From Nissolia schottii (lineage: Eukaryota; Streptophyta; Magnoliopsida; Fabales; Fabaceae), in contig QANU01075867.1 in NCBI GenBank assembly GCA_003254905.1, positions 1 to 64,000 on the forward strand: a stretch of 64,000 nt of DNA, written 5' to 3'. How positions within the stretch are numbered: the stretch's first letter is position 1; every line of letters begins with the position of its first letter. The notes under the pieces are model-generated. The model had not been told where the DNA came from, searched no databases, and saw only the letters and a list, made by a program, of their open reading frames with translations. Position numbers and translations under genes: made by a program. This document shows positions 37,401 through 48,014 of the stretch, in pieces.

Positions 37401-37583
37401 ACTTACCATCCAACCCTAAGGGTCATAAAGGATTCTTTGAGTGACATCAGACACCACACCGAAAATCTTCTACAGACACGTCCGTCTTAAGGGTTTAGGT
37501 TTCTACCCAGTTAACCCCGTGTAAGGGCTTCTATGAATATTTTTCCTGTGAAATTCTTACTAAGGAAAAAGTGGGATGTTACA
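34498..37583 (-). mobile_element. TK LTR, minus strand, lacking its last few bases
   Basis: Begins CTAGCTAACTGTTTACC, so about ten terminal bases are lost, and ends GTGGGATGTTACA. It has a minus-strand TATAAATA (36780-36773), CGCTCAGCGG motifs (36235-36355) and a CTACCGACAG minisatellite. With the LTR to its left it makes an inverted repeat: the arms GTTAGCTAG and CTAGCTAAC lie nine bases apart at 34480-34506. Confidence 0.78.
35460..35890 (-). repeat. Minisatellite with CAGCCACCTACCGACAG core
   Basis: About ten copies of TGCCAGCCACCTACCGACAG and variants, alternating in context. A larger unit of about 160 bp is duplicated (35539 onward and 35698 onward). A plus-strand LTR at 62600 carries one copy of the same core in reverse complement, so the array is an expansion of a normal LTR segment. 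Confidence 0.8.
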
Positions 37584-37679
37584 TTAAGCGCTTCCTGGTC
37601 CTCACGATACTGAGACTAAAATAAATCTTGTGGTGGCAGGCCACCGCTATGGTGGGGTTGAGCTTGAGTATGTGCTCTA
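37584..37679. other. 96-bp spacer between LTRs, unassigned
   Basis: Lies between the end of a minus-strand LTR and the start of a plus-strand LTR. It contains TTAAGCGCTT and GTGGCAGGCCACCGC but no match to other parts of the window. It may be ancestral sequence or a scrap of an internal region. Confidence 0.4.
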
Positions 37680-39407
37680 TGTAACATCCCGTTTTTCCCC
37701 TTATTGAAGAATTCGCAAAATAAATATAGAATAATTCTCAAAATCAAGTAAGGAAGGTTAGGATGGGAATTCTGAGGCTAAAAACCTCCGAGGAACATAG
37801 GGTTGGAAGTCGCATGAAATTTCATAGACAGCAGAAGGGCGATTCTCTGCCGTTGGAGATTACCGACGCGTCAAAGGTATCAGTGTAGAATACTCCTCCA
37901 GAGAAAAATTGACAAATGCCTCTAAGTAACCTTAGTCCTATGTTAAGGGAAATTAGGGGATCGCAACTGTATGATCAGAATATTTTTCGGACAACTGTAC
38001 GCGACGCACCGGGACAGTGAGCGATCAAACACGAGCGAAACGGGATCGGGAGAAGTCTAAAATCTGAAAACTCACGTGAGGAAATCAGATTTCCAAGGGA
38101 AATAATAAAAAATTTAGCTACTATTCATTGATTTGACTCTTTAATTATCTTTGTAATTAATTAATTAATTAAGTAAATAAGAAATGGCAAAATGGTAAAT
38201 AAGTGGAAGGGTAAAATGGGAAAATGGGGGCAGAATTCTTGGCTTTAAATAGCCAAACCATGGCAGCCCCTTCTCACACATACCTCTGGGAGAAACGAAA
38301 CTCTGCCCGTGCGCTCAGCAGAACTGCTACAGAAGAACAACCGAAGCTAGGACAGCACTTGGGGGAGGACAACCTTCTCCCACCTTCCTCATCTTCAACC
38401 AATTATTAAGGAAGTAGGTAACTTAGGCTATCCACCTTCTTGGTGTTCTTGATGCTTAGTTGTTGTTAAGCTTATGTGTGTATGATGATGATATTTTAGA
38501 ATGCTTGGTTAGGGCTTGCTATGTATGAACATGTTTAGGATGCTTCTAGGTGCTAAGTGATGGATGGAATGATGTGAGGTTTAGTCTTAAAAAGCTTGAA
38601 AGGAATTGGGAAGAAAGGTGGTAAAAGATGATGAATTGCTCTCGGGTTATAGGTTCAGTACGTTCCAGGGCGCTGAGCGGACCGCTAGGGCGTTGAGCGG
38701 CCTGAAGCCTCACTGAGCCCTAGCATGAGTGAGACGTTACGTGGTGGTGAGCCAGGGCAGGGCGCTGAGCGGCCTGTGACATGGACGCCACGTAACTGGA
38801 TAAGGATGGGTCAGAACTGTGGGGAGCTCAGGGATGGCACTGAGCGGCCACTCATAGCGCTAAGCGGACAAGGGCGTTAAGCGGTGTTGCATGGCACTGA
38901 GCGGCTTGAGAACCCTAGGGTTCCATCTAAGCTTGTTTATAAAGAAGAAGAGATTGAGATTAACCCAGGGACCCACATCACCCCATCTACATTGCTTTGC
39001 CACCTCAAAATGAGAAATCATATGAGAACAGTGTAGCTACAGGTGCATGGATCATGAGGCAGGGTTGCCGTAGGGCTTAAGGTAACTATAGATCACTAGA
39101 ATTAAACCACCTAATGTGCAAAGACGGTAACGGAATGTAAGGATTTGGTATACTCTTAAGAAGGCCCGACCATCAAGGGTCGATATACCTTGAAGAAAGA
39201 ACATAGTTATGTAATAGGAAATCCCTCTCTTGGCACGTTACATTGACAAGCCCCTTCCCAGTTTAGCAAGAAGGACTGGTTTATGATTATGATAAGCAGA
39301 CAGTGATCTGAACGCGGGTCTCAATCCGGTATGAGAAGAAAGAAAAGAGAGAAAAGAAAGTAAGGAACAGAACAAGAGCTTTTACGTCATGACGGTTAAA
39401 AGACGAG

Positions 39408-39497
39408 TATTATGTCCACGAAGTTTGGACAGCTGCATATTATGTCCATAATGTTTGGACAGCTGCATATCATGTCCACCAGTTCGGACACCAGAAA
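39408..39497 (+). repeat. Tandem repeat, 30-bp unit, about three copies
   Basis: Units at 39408, 39438 and 39468 share TATTATGTCC and TTTGGACAGCTGCA; the third is degenerate. The 30-bp length is a multiple of three, so the open frame across it repeats a ten-residue unit, but nothing else suggests coding. Confidence 0.75.
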
Positions 39498-40075
39498 AGT
39501 TTTCCACGAAGTTCAGACGCCGAGAAGTCGTCCTCATATCTCAGACGCACACAAGCCCTCATTTGCCAGTGTTACCACTAGGGTACACTCCCGCCATTCT
39601 ATTAGTTGAATGGTTGCAAGCGGTTGTGGCTATATGGGGATGATGATCCAACAGTCAACACGGGAGTGAGGGCACCCAGTAACGAAAAGGACGCAGCCCC
39701 AGGCGCGTCAGAGAACCCCCGTCCCCCATGCATGATGTTGATGCAATAATTGTATATGTGTATGACTATAAGCATATCAAATAAACCATCCATGAGACAC
39801 ACACGAGACGATCTAAGTATATCGTGAGTCAAGATAACAAGCGCGATTGTCTAGGTAAGTAAAGATTAGAGATCCCCATCATCTAGTAACTAGGTAAAGA
39901 TACTCAGGATCATAGGAAAGATAATTATTAGTAAGGAGTCTAGATGCTTGAACACTTAGAGATTTCCTGAGTGGCCTGAAGCATAATCGAGTAAACCAAA
40001 CCCCACCGGCCTATAGTTATTCACTGAGGACCACACGTTCTCACCCCCACTCGCTTATGACTTCAGGTGAGGATA

Positions 40076-40555
40076 ATGAGCCAGCCGCCGAAGAAGCGGC
40101 GGGTTCTCCGCAGCAGATATAGACACAGGGACCCCGAGATAGGGGACGAGGCGGAGGTTTGGATGTTCCTCATTGTAGACAGCCCCAACCCTCTCAGAGC
40201 AGCACCACTAGCACCTGTCGGATCAGGGTCCACTCCAGGTGATTCCCGACTGAGTGACGTTGACGCGGAAGAGCCTCCCCCATACGAGGAGGATATGGAG
40301 ATCGACCCCAACTCCTGGTCGTCACGACCACCACCCCAAGTCTACCACCCAGGGGCCAGGAAGAGAATCTCCTGTACCTATCACTATCATTTCGTACCTC
40401 GCACCCACGACACCGAGGCAGGTCCATCCATCATTCCCCAGGACTTGCCGGCCAGATCAGAGACACCTCTAGCCGAGGAGGAGGATCCCATGGATGAGGA
40501 CCTCTCGAGGGAGGAGGACAGTGAGGACGAGGAGGACCCGGATCCCGAGGAGTGA
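40076..40555 (+). CDS. LTR-embedded frame: basic N-terminus, acidic C-terminus, function unknown
   Basis: The 159-codon frame starts at ATG 40076 and stops at 40553-40555, inside the 3' part of a TK LTR. The N-terminus MSQPPKKRRVLRSRYRHR is strongly basic and resembles a nuclear localisation signal. The middle is proline-rich, and the last 35 residues are mostly Glu and Asp, ending EEDPDPEE. I recognise no domain family. It lies directly after a splice-acceptor-like CTTATGACTTCAG. Several other TK LTRs have short acidic frames in the same slot: 48823-48512 on the minus strand ends SEDDPDLE, and near 18177 one starts MSSPPPKDVW. Its G+C is higher than that of its surroundings. It could be a spliced leader-encoded peptide, or simply an open stretch of GC-rich LTR. 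I would not call it a gene without transcript or substitution evidence. Confidence 0.3.
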   Translation: MSQPPKKRRVLRSRYRHRDPEIGDEAEVWMFLIVDSPNPLRAAPLAPVGSGSTPGDSRLSDVDAEEPPPYEEDMEIDPNSWSSRPPPQVYHPGARKRISCTYHYHFVPRTHDTEAGPSIIPQDLPARSETPLAEEEDPMDEDLSREEDSEDEEDPDPEE

Positions 40556-40580
40556 GGTCAGTGCCCATGACCAGCCCACA

Positions 40581-41493
40581 GTAAAAAAATCGCCCCAGAG
40601 AGTAACTTCTCCAGGGGTTTTCTCTACGTAACATTTTCATTTCCACAGTGATCCAATCAGTACAGTTACGGTTTCCAAACTTCAAAATCATCAAAATTTA
40701 ACCTTCATAACTCATTTTCTATAGTTTGTACAAAATAGTTTTTCATTCAAAGACACAGAAATACATATAAACAGTCATAAAATAAACCACATAGACAGTG
40801 GGCTTAGAGTTACCCACATCTGATGGAGATTCCGGTCGGATATCCTCGATGCTCGCAGCGTCCTGGTTGCAATGGCGTGCTCCATCGATTTTTCTGAGAC
40901 TCCAGCGAGAAACCGAGATGTGTAGGAACGGGACTGGTGTTTGTGAAAAAAAGGAAAAGTTACGTAAACTTTTCTGAAACCCTAAGCGGCTATTTATAGC
41001 CTTTCTATTTTCTCTTTTTCCTTTTTCTTTTTCCTCCTTCCTTTCTTTTCTTATTTTTATTATTATTAAATAGTTACTGAGGGTAACTATCTCCTGAGGG
41101 AGATAAATCCCCTCCAAGGTCGTTTTGGTCCCGTTTGATCACGTTTTGTTCAATATCTCACACACCGGTTGCCTTAAAAATATTCTAGGCATACCGTCGT
41201 GATCCATTGACTTTTCCCTTCGACCAAGGGACTACCACTCAGGGATTTTTGGTCATTTTACCGCCTCCAAAAATTCTCTGAGCGTTTCCCAGTATCTAAA
41301 ACGAATTCCGTTCGAATCGAAACTCGTTCGAGTGCACCAGAAAATTTCCTGGACAACAAAAACCTAATCCTGGCCGCTAATCCGGAGATTTTACAGGCCA
41401 AATCCTTCTCTCTTTCTTTCCAAATCGTCTTCCGATTATCCCCGACGGCGTAACTAACAGGTTCTCCGTACACGAGAGAATCGGGTTGTTACA
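40581..41493 (-). mobile_element. TK-related LTR subfamily E, 5' part only
   Basis: Second copy of 25307-26250, beginning at AAAAAAATCGCCCC and ending GAGAATCGGGTTGTTACA. Minus-strand TATAAATA at 40998-40991. The 3' two thirds are missing. It forms the boundary between the repeat block and the low-copy island. Confidence 0.75.
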
Positions 41494-42148
41494 ACCACTG
41501 CAATTTTCTGACTTATACTAGAGACCGAGTTACAAATCATCTCGGTACTGACCGAATTGTTTGTAACAGCTGCCTAATTGGAAAAATAAGGCATGACACA
41601 AATACAATATAAGTATTTCAAGAAACTCAAAGATCCCAATCTTGGTTTGGTTCTAGAAAGTGAAAGTAACAAGCCGTCATCAACCACCATCAATTTTTCA
41701 CCAGGAAAGAAGGAAATGGTGATGATGGTGAAGGAATAGCAGTCTATATTAAAATTAACAAATCTAAAAATAAATTAATATAACCGATGGTGTAATGGAG
41801 TATGAGTGACCTAAAATTATATAGAATACCATAATTAAATTTCATGCAATAGTTACTGTTTGATTAATTTTTGAATTTAATCAATGGTTTAAGATAGGGG
41901 TTTCATTCAAAATTTCCGTCAGAAATTAGACTTCGAAATGGATGGTCAAGGAAATATATAATTCAGAACCCCGCAATTCTATACTACTGGGCTCCACTAT
42001 AATATCTTATTCATTTCTAATTTATTATATTAAAAATATTAAAATAAAAATAGTTTAGAAAGCAACCAACGTAGTCCATTCAACATCACGAGGATTCCAT
42101 TCCCTTCCCTATTACCACAAACAAACAAAAATGTTGTTTATACATTTC
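41494..42148. other. AT-rich low-copy DNA, no gene seen
   Basis: Sequence not repeated elsewhere in the window, with poly-A/T runs and no reading frame with family features. It is the left edge of the genic island. Confidence 0.5.
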
Positions 42149-42425
42149 AAAAATTATCATTTAAGAATCACTCAAATAAAAAAATAAATATTATAAAATA
42201 AAAAAATAAACATTATCAAATAAAAATGTATAATATTAAATATAGGCATACACAAAAATATTTGATAACAATATTTATTTATCTATTTAATAACAATACT
42301 AAAACAATTCACGCATATACAAGGGAAATAAAAAATTTTCAATATCAATGTTTATATTTTTATTATGTAATATATTCTTTTAATATTTATTTCTTTATTT
42401 AAGTGATTGTTGAGTTATTATTTTT
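42149..42425. mobile_element. MITE-like inverted-repeat element, 277 bp
   Basis: The inner arms 42166-42193 and 42381-42408 are reverse complements at 26 of 28 positions, and the pairing continues outward imperfectly for about 17 more bases. The interior is very AT-rich and non-coding. No clear target-site duplication is visible, so the superfamily is unknown. Confidence 0.5.
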
Positions 42426-43404
42426 TAAGTCTACCAAATTGTTACAGCGAAATACCACCGTACCCACCCTCAGAAAATTAACCAGAAAGCGTCAAATTTA
42501 GAGGGGGCCACTCCACAAACTGAATCAGTTCTCCCTCATTTCAAAATTTCAAATCCCCCCCTTTCATAGTTGAGTTGGTCATGGTCTTGTACTAAATAAT
42601 AAACAATTGCGCTATGAAGTGGAAACTACTAATTGAATTTTGTCAACTGACATTAAAAGTCTTTTAAGTAACCTAGCTTTTGACTTCTTTTAATTTTTTA
42701 AAAGTTAAAAATTATATTATGTTTAATTTATTTTTTTTAAGAAATTAAATGTGTTTTTGGATAAGTTAAAATATATAACTTTTTGAAAAGTACTTTTTAA
42801 AAATGTTTAAAACAAATTTCTTTTATTATGTTTTTAAATACAAAATAATTTATCCATAAGTTACTTTTTAAAAGTTTATTTTTTGTGATAAACTATTTTA
42901 ACTTGTGCACACAAATGAACCCTAATTATAATTTTTAATCATTAATTAAAAATATGAGACCTATACATCACATAAATAAAAAAAAATAATGATAAAAAAT
43001 TATATCTAACCTCACATACCAAAAAAACACTCACTTAAAAAGTTCATTTATAAAAGTTTCCATAAAAAGTATAAATACTAAACTATCCATCTCATAACAC
43101 TTTTTTCTGACCCTAACTAAAATTGTATTTGAACCTGCACCCCTTTCACTTGTGCACCACTTGAACTCACTCACCCTCATACACAAAAACTAAGATCATA
43201 TGCATGAACAGCTCAAATGTATATCTTAGTTAACTATAAAAATTTATCGCTAAATTGTGTACTTATTATTTTCATCATATATAAATTTAAAAATCATCCA
43301 TATGAACTAGTAAATATAAACACTTAAAATATGTAATAATTTTTATTATGGCCCGCTAATTCTTTGACTAAATCTGAATATACAATAAATTCAGATTATT
43401 ATGT
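42426..43404. other. AT-rich intergenic DNA, nothing recognised
   Basis: No frames, repeats or RNA genes that I can support. Long A/T homopolymer stretches around 42660-42900. Confidence 0.5.
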
Positions 43405-43432
43405 CATTATTATTATTATTATTATTATTATT
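43405..43432. repeat. (ATT)n microsatellite
   Basis: About nine ATT units, directly left of an inverted-repeat element. Confidence 0.9.
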
Positions 43433-43440
43433 TAAATTAG

Positions 43441-43981
43441 AAGTCAATTTAAATCAACTTTCAATTTTATTTTATTTTTAAAAAATGAGTTGATTTAAAT
43501 CGACTCCTATGTACTGCTTATAAATAAGTCCAAACTCTTCATCTCTCTAAAAAAATCTCTTTCTCTCTCTAAAAATCTTGCAAGATTAAATTTTTTATTC
43601 GTACCTCGAATGAACATCCAAGTACGTAGATATTTTTACCATAACGTTCTTGTGTTTCTATTTATAAGCGTGTTGTAGAAATTATGAAATTTTTTAGTGC
43701 AAGTGAACTCTTTGATGAAATGTTTTCAATGTTAGATTTATAGATTTATAGATTTATAATTAAAATGTTTGGTTAATTGATAAGACAAAAGTTAGGTTAG
43801 TGTATGTCAAAAATGGTAATATAAATTATTAGATAAATTATTTGGTAGATTGATAAAATATTATTATTAAATGATTATTTTATTTAACTTAAATGTTATA
43901 TCTATAAAGTATTGTACAAAGACAATTAATTTAAATTGACTCTTATTTTTAAAAAAATTAAAAATTAATTTAAATCGACTT
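43441..43981. mobile_element. Fold-back/MITE-like element with about 70-bp terminal inverted repeats
   Basis: The left end (43441-43514) and right end (43914-43981) are imperfect reverse complements, sharing AAGTCRATTTAAATYAA, AATTTT, GAGTYRATTTAAAT and GTAC in order. Each end also contains two GTCRATTTAAAT near-palindromes in opposite directions. The interior has CTTATAAATAAG (43518) followed by a CT-rich stretch but no protein-like frame. A further half-motif lies just outside at 44022-44040. The superfamily is unknown and no target-site duplication is seen. Confidence 0.5.
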
Positions 43982-45431
43982 TCTGTTTAAAAAAACATAA
44001 TAATTATGATTTATAGGAAAGTCAATTTAAATCTTCTTTATTAGAAAATTAGTTCAGTTCAAGAACAAGAGGATGGGCTATTTTCTTTATTTTAAGTTTT
44101 GGAAAAAGTCCTAAACCCCTTTTCTCAAAGAAAATCACGTATCCCAAAATAAAAATTATACATATATACTTCAAATTAAAAATGTTTGACTCGGCATACC
44201 AAAAAAAAAAGGTTGACTCTTAATACGACTGTCACAAAAACTCCACGATGTAAACATTGCAAGACATATCTTGACTCTTAATACGACAGTCACAAACTCC
44301 ACAATTTAAACATTGCATGACATATCTTGTTGGTAATCAAAACACTTTTAACGTGGTTATCTATAATCCATGTTAGAAAAAAGTGGTTATAAAATGTTTT
44401 AGTCCTAAATTTGCATTACTATGTACAACGAAAATAAAACCATATTTCAAAATGTATCAATATTATCTTTAAAAAAAAGATTAATTTAATACATTAACAG
44501 AAAATAGCATGATTACATATAATTGGTTGACAATAAAACATTTAAAATCGTCAAAATCAATATTTTCATAATAAATTATGCATAATACATATCAACTATG
44601 ATTCAAGATAGTTTTCCGTTGAATAAAAATAAACATACGAAAAATATTCCATACTTATGAACCAAGGTATTTGAAAAAATAACAACTATAAACTAAGCCA
44701 ATACAAAATAATTTAAATAAACTCTGTTCTAGATGATGAAACCATTTTGAAAATAGTCCAATTATAACGAGAAATAATTAAAAAAATAGATATCAATTTT
44801 AAATAACGCTTTACTAGTTTAAATTACATATAATTGAAAAGCCAAATAAAAACAAGTACATGGAAAAAAAATAATCACCTTCAATCCATACCATTCACAC
44901 AATACTTTTTGGTAATAAAAAATTAATATAACAAATTTGGTAAAACCATAACTCGAAGGATTATTATATCAATAAACAAACTTCACATAACAAATTCGTA
45001 CATTAGTATTCATTATAATTTCGTCATTGACCAAAAAAACACTAGTCGTAAAACACATTTTACTCCAGCCAAGCACAATATCTGTCAACAACAAATGCAT
45101 ATAATAGGTGAAACTAAAAAGAAAATAAATCCAAGAGGCAGATAACAACGATAATAACCAACTCAAAATGAGTAGTTTCGCCATAATACTAGATGTAATC
45201 CCAAAAGATTTCAAGAGAACATTCTAATGAGTCAAACTTGGATCATTCATAATAATGACAAACAAAAGGAAGACCAACCCTAGTAAAATATTCAAATTAA
45301 AAGGAGCCTAACCCTATGGATAGAGAGATATTGTCTTTTGTTATCATGTGGGTCACCCCCATAAACAGAACCAGCTAAACATAAACTATAAAATCATAAC
45401 AGTTGAAAACACCATCAAGATCAGACGGCCA
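43982..45431. other. AT-rich intergenic DNA downstream of the VOC gene
   Basis: A 40-bp block with ACTCTTAATACGAC and CACAA..CTCCAC is tandemly repeated once (about 44214-44255 and 44273-44310). Otherwise no gene, RNA or repeat is recognised. The part nearest 45431 should hold the 3' UTR of the VOC gene, but no canonical AATAAA is visible on the minus strand there. Confidence 0.45.
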
Positions 45432-46414
45432 TCAGGCTTCCACGACTACAACATCATCCTTCTTCCTGGGGGAGCAGATGAGCCAAACATAGCCGTACGG
45501 ATCCTTCACCTTCCCCACGCGCCCCCCACAGCACGCGTCTTCACCTTCCGCCACCTCGCCATCAGCAACTGCTCCAGCGCTCACGGCCTTCGCTACAGCT
45601 CCTTCCACATCCTCTGTCTCCAGGCACAAAACGACACCGTTTCCTATAGACTTCGCTCTGATAATTTCCGCCAAAATCAAATGTAAACAACACAATAATA
45701 ATTATCTTTAACAACATCGAAAACGAACAAAAAAATAATAGCGAACAATAGTGTGTACTACTTCAATAGGACTGAAAATGAAGAAACAAATGCAAGAAAA
45801 ACCGAAAAGTAAAGAGAATAATTAAAACAAAACAAAGTTAAAGTCTTAAAACAGAGAAGGTTTAACCGAAATAAGACACTCGAAACTAACAATATTATTT
45901 AAATTTATCACGATTCCCGAAGATAAATTGTAAACAGCAAGACAGATCAGAAAAAAAATCACTAAATTATTTATGTAATACACAACGAAACCAAACGTTA
46001 AATAAAGTAATGTAACAACAAAAAATTAAATTCGGGGGAAAAAAGTGACAGAAGATAGAAAAAAATCAGAAAAGTAGATATCAAACTACACTATAACTTA
46101 ACAGATCTATGATAAGCCTTGAGAAAAGAGAAAAGAGATTCTCACGATGAGTCAGAGTCATCAACGAGGTCAGCAACGAGAATAGAGGAACCACCGATCT
46201 TGATCTCAGCTGAGAGTATGAGTGGAAGCTCCTGCTCCGCCTTGCGCTTAGGGTTCAAGGTACGGCCAACCTCCACTGCACCAAACGCCGCCTTGTAGAA
46301 CAGAACGGCGTCGTTCGCCTTCGGAGCCTCCACCAACAGCTGCGGCTTCACAGCTACAAACGACACAGCAGCTTTCTTCTCAGATCCACCGTTTTGAGCA
46401 TCTTGTTGAGCCAT
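45432..46414 (-). CDS. VOC/glyoxalase-superfamily protein, At5g48480-like, two exons
   Basis: Exon 1 is 46414-46146, the intron 46145-45658 (488 bp, GTGAGAAT to TTATCAG), and exon 2 is 45657-45432. The split codon and frame agree across the junction, giving 164 residues, close to the usual length of this plant family. Residues 17-85 form the first vicinal-oxygen-chelate module, with DAVLFYKAAFGAVEVG at 35-50; residues 91-150 form the second, with KDPYGYVWL near the end (141-149). It looks like a plant relative of PhnB/glyoxalase/bleomycin-resistance proteins. Members of this group are small, probably cytosolic, and mostly of undetermined activity, so no reaction is assigned. The start context CAATGGCT is good for plants. 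No premature stop or frameshift is visible, and it is the only intact host gene in the window. A TATA box and telo-box motif lie upstream. Confidence 0.9.
45658..46145 (-). other. Intron of the VOC gene
   Basis: Phase 2 intron between GTGAGAAT (donor at 46145) and CAG (acceptor at 45658). It is AT-rich (many A and T runs on both strands), as expected for a dicot intron. No element insertion is seen inside. Confidence 0.85.
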
Positions 46415-46466
46415 TGAAGGTAAACGTAACAGAGCTTGAAGAGAGGGGGGGAAAGACGAAAAGACT

Positions 46467-46483
46467 GAAACCCTAACCCTAAG
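46467..46483 (-). promoter_or_regulatory. Telo-box-like motif in the VOC gene 5' UTR
   Basis: The plus strand reads GAAACCCTAACCCTAAG, containing the telo-box AAACCCTAA followed by a second CCCTAA. Telo-boxes are common near start sites of plant ribosomal-protein and other growth-linked genes. Here it lies about 60 bp upstream of the ATG, and its role is an inference. Confidence 0.5.
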
Positions 46484-46546
46484 AGAGAGAATACGATGTA
46501 GAAGAAAGCGAAATGGGCGTGAAGAAGAAGACGAGGTGGGGCAGTG

Positions 46547-46554
46547 TTTTTATA
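46547..46554 (-). promoter_or_regulatory. TATA box of the VOC gene
   Basis: TATAAAAA on the minus strand, about 135 bp upstream of the start codon. This predicts a transcription start near 46520 and a 5' UTR of about 100 bases. Confidence 0.6.
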
Positions 46555-46971
46555 GAAGAAGCGGGGAAGCGGAAACGTTTTCGAGGGCAAAATGGGAATC
46601 GCATAAAATGAGAGTGTAGTGCATTACTTTACCAATTGGAACAAGGAGAATAATCAAATAGAAAATGAAAAAGAGTTTTGGATAATGGTGAATTGAAAGG
46701 TTGCCCCCTGCTTTTCGGGTTTAATTTACGGGTCGATGCCATTATGATACGGTCTATTTTTAGGTGCCATAATTATGATTTATGAGGCTAATAACGCACA
46801 GTGCACGCTGAAATGAGTTAAGCACTTAAGCCAAACGAAGCGACCCAAGTAAAACGCATAATTATTAAACTTGATCCCTTTGCCACCCAATTGCATCACT
46901 GATTTACTCAGTGGGTTACGGGGTCTAAATATAAATAAAATAATAATAAAAATAAATATATTACATAATAA

Positions 46972-46995
46972 ATATATATATATATATATATATAA
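46972..46995. repeat. (AT)n microsatellite
   Basis: About twelve AT units within a broader A/T-only stretch. Confidence 0.95.
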
Positions 46996-47127
46996 TTATA
47001 ACTTAAAAATTTTAAATAACTTAAATAACTAATATGTATTTATTTAAACATTCGTCATAACATAAAAAGAGTTAAAAATAAATAAATAATGTTCCAACTT
47101 TAAATCTTATATCATACATAGATAATA

Positions 47128-47211
47128 CAAGTTTAAGATCATAAATCACAAATGACAAGTTTAAGATCTTAAATTACAAATGATAAGTTCAAAATCGTAA
47201 ATGACAAATGA
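47128..47211. repeat. Tandem repeat, 28-bp unit, three copies
   Basis: Units start at 47128, 47156 and 47184 with the shared pattern AAGTTTAAGATC..AAAT.ACAAATGA. The third unit is more diverged. Confidence 0.8.
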
Positions 47212-47654
47212 CAAATTCAATGTCAAACATAAGTAAACCAAGTTTTAAATCATAAATACATAATAACAATAATACATATAACAATTATGCCCAATGAGTC
47301 ACGGGGTTATATTGAGATTCAATGTCTCATTCATTAAGTAAATCTTGATCAACATTGCCTTCATTTTGATTTGCAATTGCTATGGAATCATCATGTGCAT
47401 CATCATCATCATCATCATAATCATCTTCCAAATTCAACTCACCTACAACCATGAACTATATCATTTAACTCATCATTATCACAATGACACATTGAAAATC
47501 ACAAAATTTAATACAATAAAAAACACATCAACATCATCTAAAGGTGGTTTGATGGAAATATTTGCAAAGTCACTATGTAAAGCTTCCACCTCTTCAATAT
47601 TCTCATTGTCCTCATTCCCAAGGTTGAGGTGTTGAATCTACTATCCTAGTTTCG

Positions 47655-47911
47655 TTCGATAAGCTTGTGCAATGTCATTTACAAAATTTGAAGGTATTGG
47701 TGAATCGCTTGTAGCCCTTGCTTGATAACCTAGTGAGTCCTTTATAGAATAGTTTTATTCCAGGTAGATGTGCATCAGATAATGTCATTATTTCCCAGGA
47801 GATTCTTCATCATATGCACAAATCTAAGTAAAGAAAGGTAATATTGCTATTAAAATGGACTTACATGAAGCTTTTGACAATCTGGATTGGGACTCTTTGC
47901 GGAGCACATAG
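47655..47911 (+). pseudogene. LINE (plant L1-type) reverse-transcriptase fragment
   Basis: Three plus-strand frame segments read as consecutive parts of a plant LINE RT: CNVIYKI near 47668, VLVNRL and PLLDNLVSPL leading to NSFIPGRCASDNVIISQEIL (about 47694-47810), then KGNIAIKMDLHEAFDNLDWD (about 47836-47893), which includes the motif-A Asp. There are in-frame stops at 47712 and just before FIPGR, and frameshifts between segments. Nothing else of the element is seen, so it is a short dead 5'-truncated or internally broken copy. It sits between the VOC gene and the right-hand LTR block. Confidence 0.8.
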
Positions 47912-48014
47912 AGGATTTTTGTTTTCTAGCGCCCATTATTTATTTGATTACGTTTAGTGTTACTTCTACATAACCATCTCTTGTTTGGAATGAGGTGCGT
48001 TTGGACAGGGTGAC

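Larger units (their letters stand above)
37680..40580 (+). mobile_element. TK LTR subfamily F, plus strand, 3' end missing
   Basis: Starts TGTAACATCCCGTTTTTCCC. It has a TATA-like TTTAAATA at 38244, a splice-like GTAGGTAACTTAGG (38415), CGCTGAGCGG motifs (38670-38900), a 30-bp tandem repeat (39408-39497), a splice-acceptor-like CTTATGACTTCAG (40055-40066), and then a 159-codon frame. It is closely related to 28191-29841. It is truncated at about 40580, where a minus-strand subfamily E piece begins. Confidence 0.7.
46600..47654. other. Intergenic DNA upstream of the VOC gene
   Basis: AT-rich, containing an (AT)n tract, a 28-bp tandem repeat and an (ATC)n tract at 47398-47418. The two frames here (one across the ATC tract) look like chance. 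No promoter for a divergent gene is evident. Confidence 0.5.

Noticed and set aside
40067..40075. Starting the 159-codon frame at GTG 40067
   Set aside because: A plant nuclear frame should start at ATG; the first in-frame ATG is 40076.
41494..45431. tRNA or other RNA genes in the AT-rich island
   Set aside because: I saw no cloverleaf-like sequence with A and B boxes; a covariance-model scan would be needed to exclude them firmly.
46467..46483. Interstitial telomeric repeat
   Set aside because: Only two CCCTAA units are present; a telo-box in a 5' UTR is the better reading.
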